From Osedax fenrisi (Eukaryota > Annelida > Polychaeta > Sabellida > Siboglinidae), in the NCBI GenBank assembly GCA_964019155.1, contig OZ025241.1:9051881-9115880 (forward strand): a stretch of 64,000 nucleotides of DNA, given 5' to 3'. The first letter of the stretch is position 1, and each line of letters opens with the position of its first letter. Below, piece by piece: positions 62,970-64,000 of this stretch. A model generated the notes under the pieces. The model saw only the letters and a list, made by a program, of their open reading frames with translations, searched no databases and was not told the DNA's origin. Position numbers and translations under genes: made by a program.

Positions 62970-63130
62970 GTAAGATTATAAGATGATAGGTTTATTAGGA
63001 ACTAAGATATATATTATAAAGTGTATATATTTATGTATAGTAAATAAAATATTATAATAAACAAAAATAAGTAGAAATATATAAATTATATATAGTATAC
63101 TCATATTATAAAATATTTAGATGTTACATT
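62359..63130 (-). other. Upstream intron of the kelch gene (inferred)
   Basis: It begins (minus strand view) at the CAG acceptor 62356-62358. No BTB-encoding frame lies between here and the window end on the minus strand. The 60-codon frame at 62490-62672 lacks BTB features. Confidence 0.4.
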
Positions 63131-63342
63131 ATAGGGTGTTCACACCAATTCCGTTTTCCTTACGTTACGTGAAATCCGTACAGAAAATGAATCATTTACA
63201 GAAAATTTTCTGTAATGAGTCATATTCCTATTTTTCTGTAATAATTTTCTGTACAGAAAGTGGAATAATTTTCTGTACAGAAAGTGGAATAATCCTATAT
63301 TCTATACAGAAAAATAATTCACGTAGCTGAATGAACCTTTTT
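63131..63342. mobile_element. Probable MITE with internal TTTTCTGTACAGAAAA palindromes
   Basis: Left end GGTGTTCACACCAATTCCG...CGTTACGTGAA and right end TTCACGTAGCTGAATGAACC are imperfect inverted repeats. The inside repeats ATTTTCTGTACAGAAAGTGGAATA twice plus variants. Short frames over it are not genes. Confidence 0.45.
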
Positions 63343-63433
63343 ATTAATAGGTTGCGTTATATGATTTCATAGTTGTAAATATAATATTTATTTCTAATAG
63401 TATTAAAACTTTGATTATACTAACAAATTATAG

Positions 63434-63485
<52 letters not shown>

Positions 63486-63526
63486 TTAATATTACTATAT
63501 AATATATTACTATAATATATTATTTA

Positions 63527-63778
63527 TTTTTTATTTTAAAATGTTTTATTGACTACGAAATCACATGGTGGTTATGGGCGTCATGAGAAGGAAACAAAAA
63601 TAAAATAAATAAAGTACAATAAAAATAAAGGAAAATGAATGTCAATAGGTGTGTGGAGAGTTTACATTTAAATAGTGACATGGATTTCAAACACCTAATT
63701 TCATATGGAAGAGCATTCCAGTATTATGGAGCTACCACAGAGAAAGCAGAATCAGAGTGAGCAGAGATAGTTGAGTGT
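63527..63778 (-). mobile_element. CR1/L2-like LINE, short 3' fragment
   Basis: About 250 bp nearly identical to 30450-30715, including TGGTGGTTATGGGCGTCATG. It covers only the last codons and the 3' UTR. The 5' truncation point is at about 63778 (GAGTG|TTTGAAAAAAA), as expected from incomplete reverse transcription. The high similarity of the two copies suggests recent activity of the family. Confidence 0.8.
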
Positions 63779-63799
63779 TTGAAAAAAAACTGTTTTTCA

Positions 63800-63945
63800 A
63801 ACTAAAGGGTTTAGGTCGAATATCTACTAAAGGTTTTGGAAACATTTAGTTATGCAGTTCTTCGAACTAAAGGGTTTGGTATAATAAATTACAAACCCTT
63901 TAGTTACGCATTTATTATACTAAAGGGTTTCGTGAAAATATCTAA
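63800..63945. repeat. AACCCTTTAGTT repeats
   Basis: ACTAAAGGGTTT at about 63801, 63860 and 63920, plus one inverted AAACCCTTTAGTT at about 63894, at the window edge. Possibly part of an unrecognised element that continues outside. Confidence 0.5.
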
Positions 63946-64000
63946 TAAATGATAGAATTTCATAAAATATTATTGAATTGCTTATCAGTTGTATTTTAAT

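Overview
The window is strongly AT-rich nuclear DNA of an animal, with long introns, (TA)n microsatellites and dense transposable elements. There is nothing bacterial in it. A DYDC-type Dpy-30 protein of motile cilia, a secreted chitin-binding (CBM14) protein, tRNA-derived SINEs, CR1/L2-like LINEs and hAT-like, pogo/Tigger-like and piggyBac-like MITEs fit an invertebrate with cilia and chitin, perhaps a spiralian. The species cannot be named from the sequence. Real coding exons of the multi-exon genes stand out as GC-rich islands; most long open frames elsewhere are translated simple repeats.

Layout. 1-2.1 kb: AT-rich DNA with a foldback and a small MITE. 2.1-8.65 kb: a three-exon minus-strand DYDC-like gene rebuilt here by splice sites and phase (219 aa), with a GC-box promoter region near 9.14 kb and a near-perfect RFX X-box at 10.66 kb. 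9.4-10.35 kb: a hAT-like MITE nested inside another MITE, then a MITE starting CCCAGCAAA. 11.2 kb: a probable last coding exon on the plus strand. 12-29.5 kb: no gene seen; SINEs, a roughly 0.87 kb TIR family, pogo-like MITEs, three minisatellites and a decayed LINE. 29.5-32.8 kb: a 46-bp minisatellite, a LINE relic and a 5'-truncated CR1/L2-like LINE. 33-34.4 kb: a CpG-rich patch and another copy of the 0.87 kb family.

36.7-43.8 kb: a complete three-exon secreted CBM14 gene (130 aa) with promoter elements. Its second intron carries eight CACGTGAT motifs at 20-bp spacing and a cluster of ACAATAG (SOX-like) motifs. 45.0-49.3 kb: five chained exons of a second secreted-looking, cysteine-containing protein that I cannot assign to a family; its leader exon was not found. 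50-59 kb: MITEs, a 1.17 kb foldback and diverged repeats. 61.0-62.4 kb: the BACK plus kelch-repeat terminal exon of a BTB-kelch (KLHL-type) gene on the minus strand; its BTB part is not in the window.

The genes do not form an operon-like unit. The DYDC gene points to cilia, and the two plus-strand genes point to secreted or extracellular-matrix products. I found no convincing new multi-gene system. The best leads are the helically phased CACGTG array, the orphan secreted protein, the nested MITE with an empty-site paralogue, and the structured 0.87 kb TIR family.
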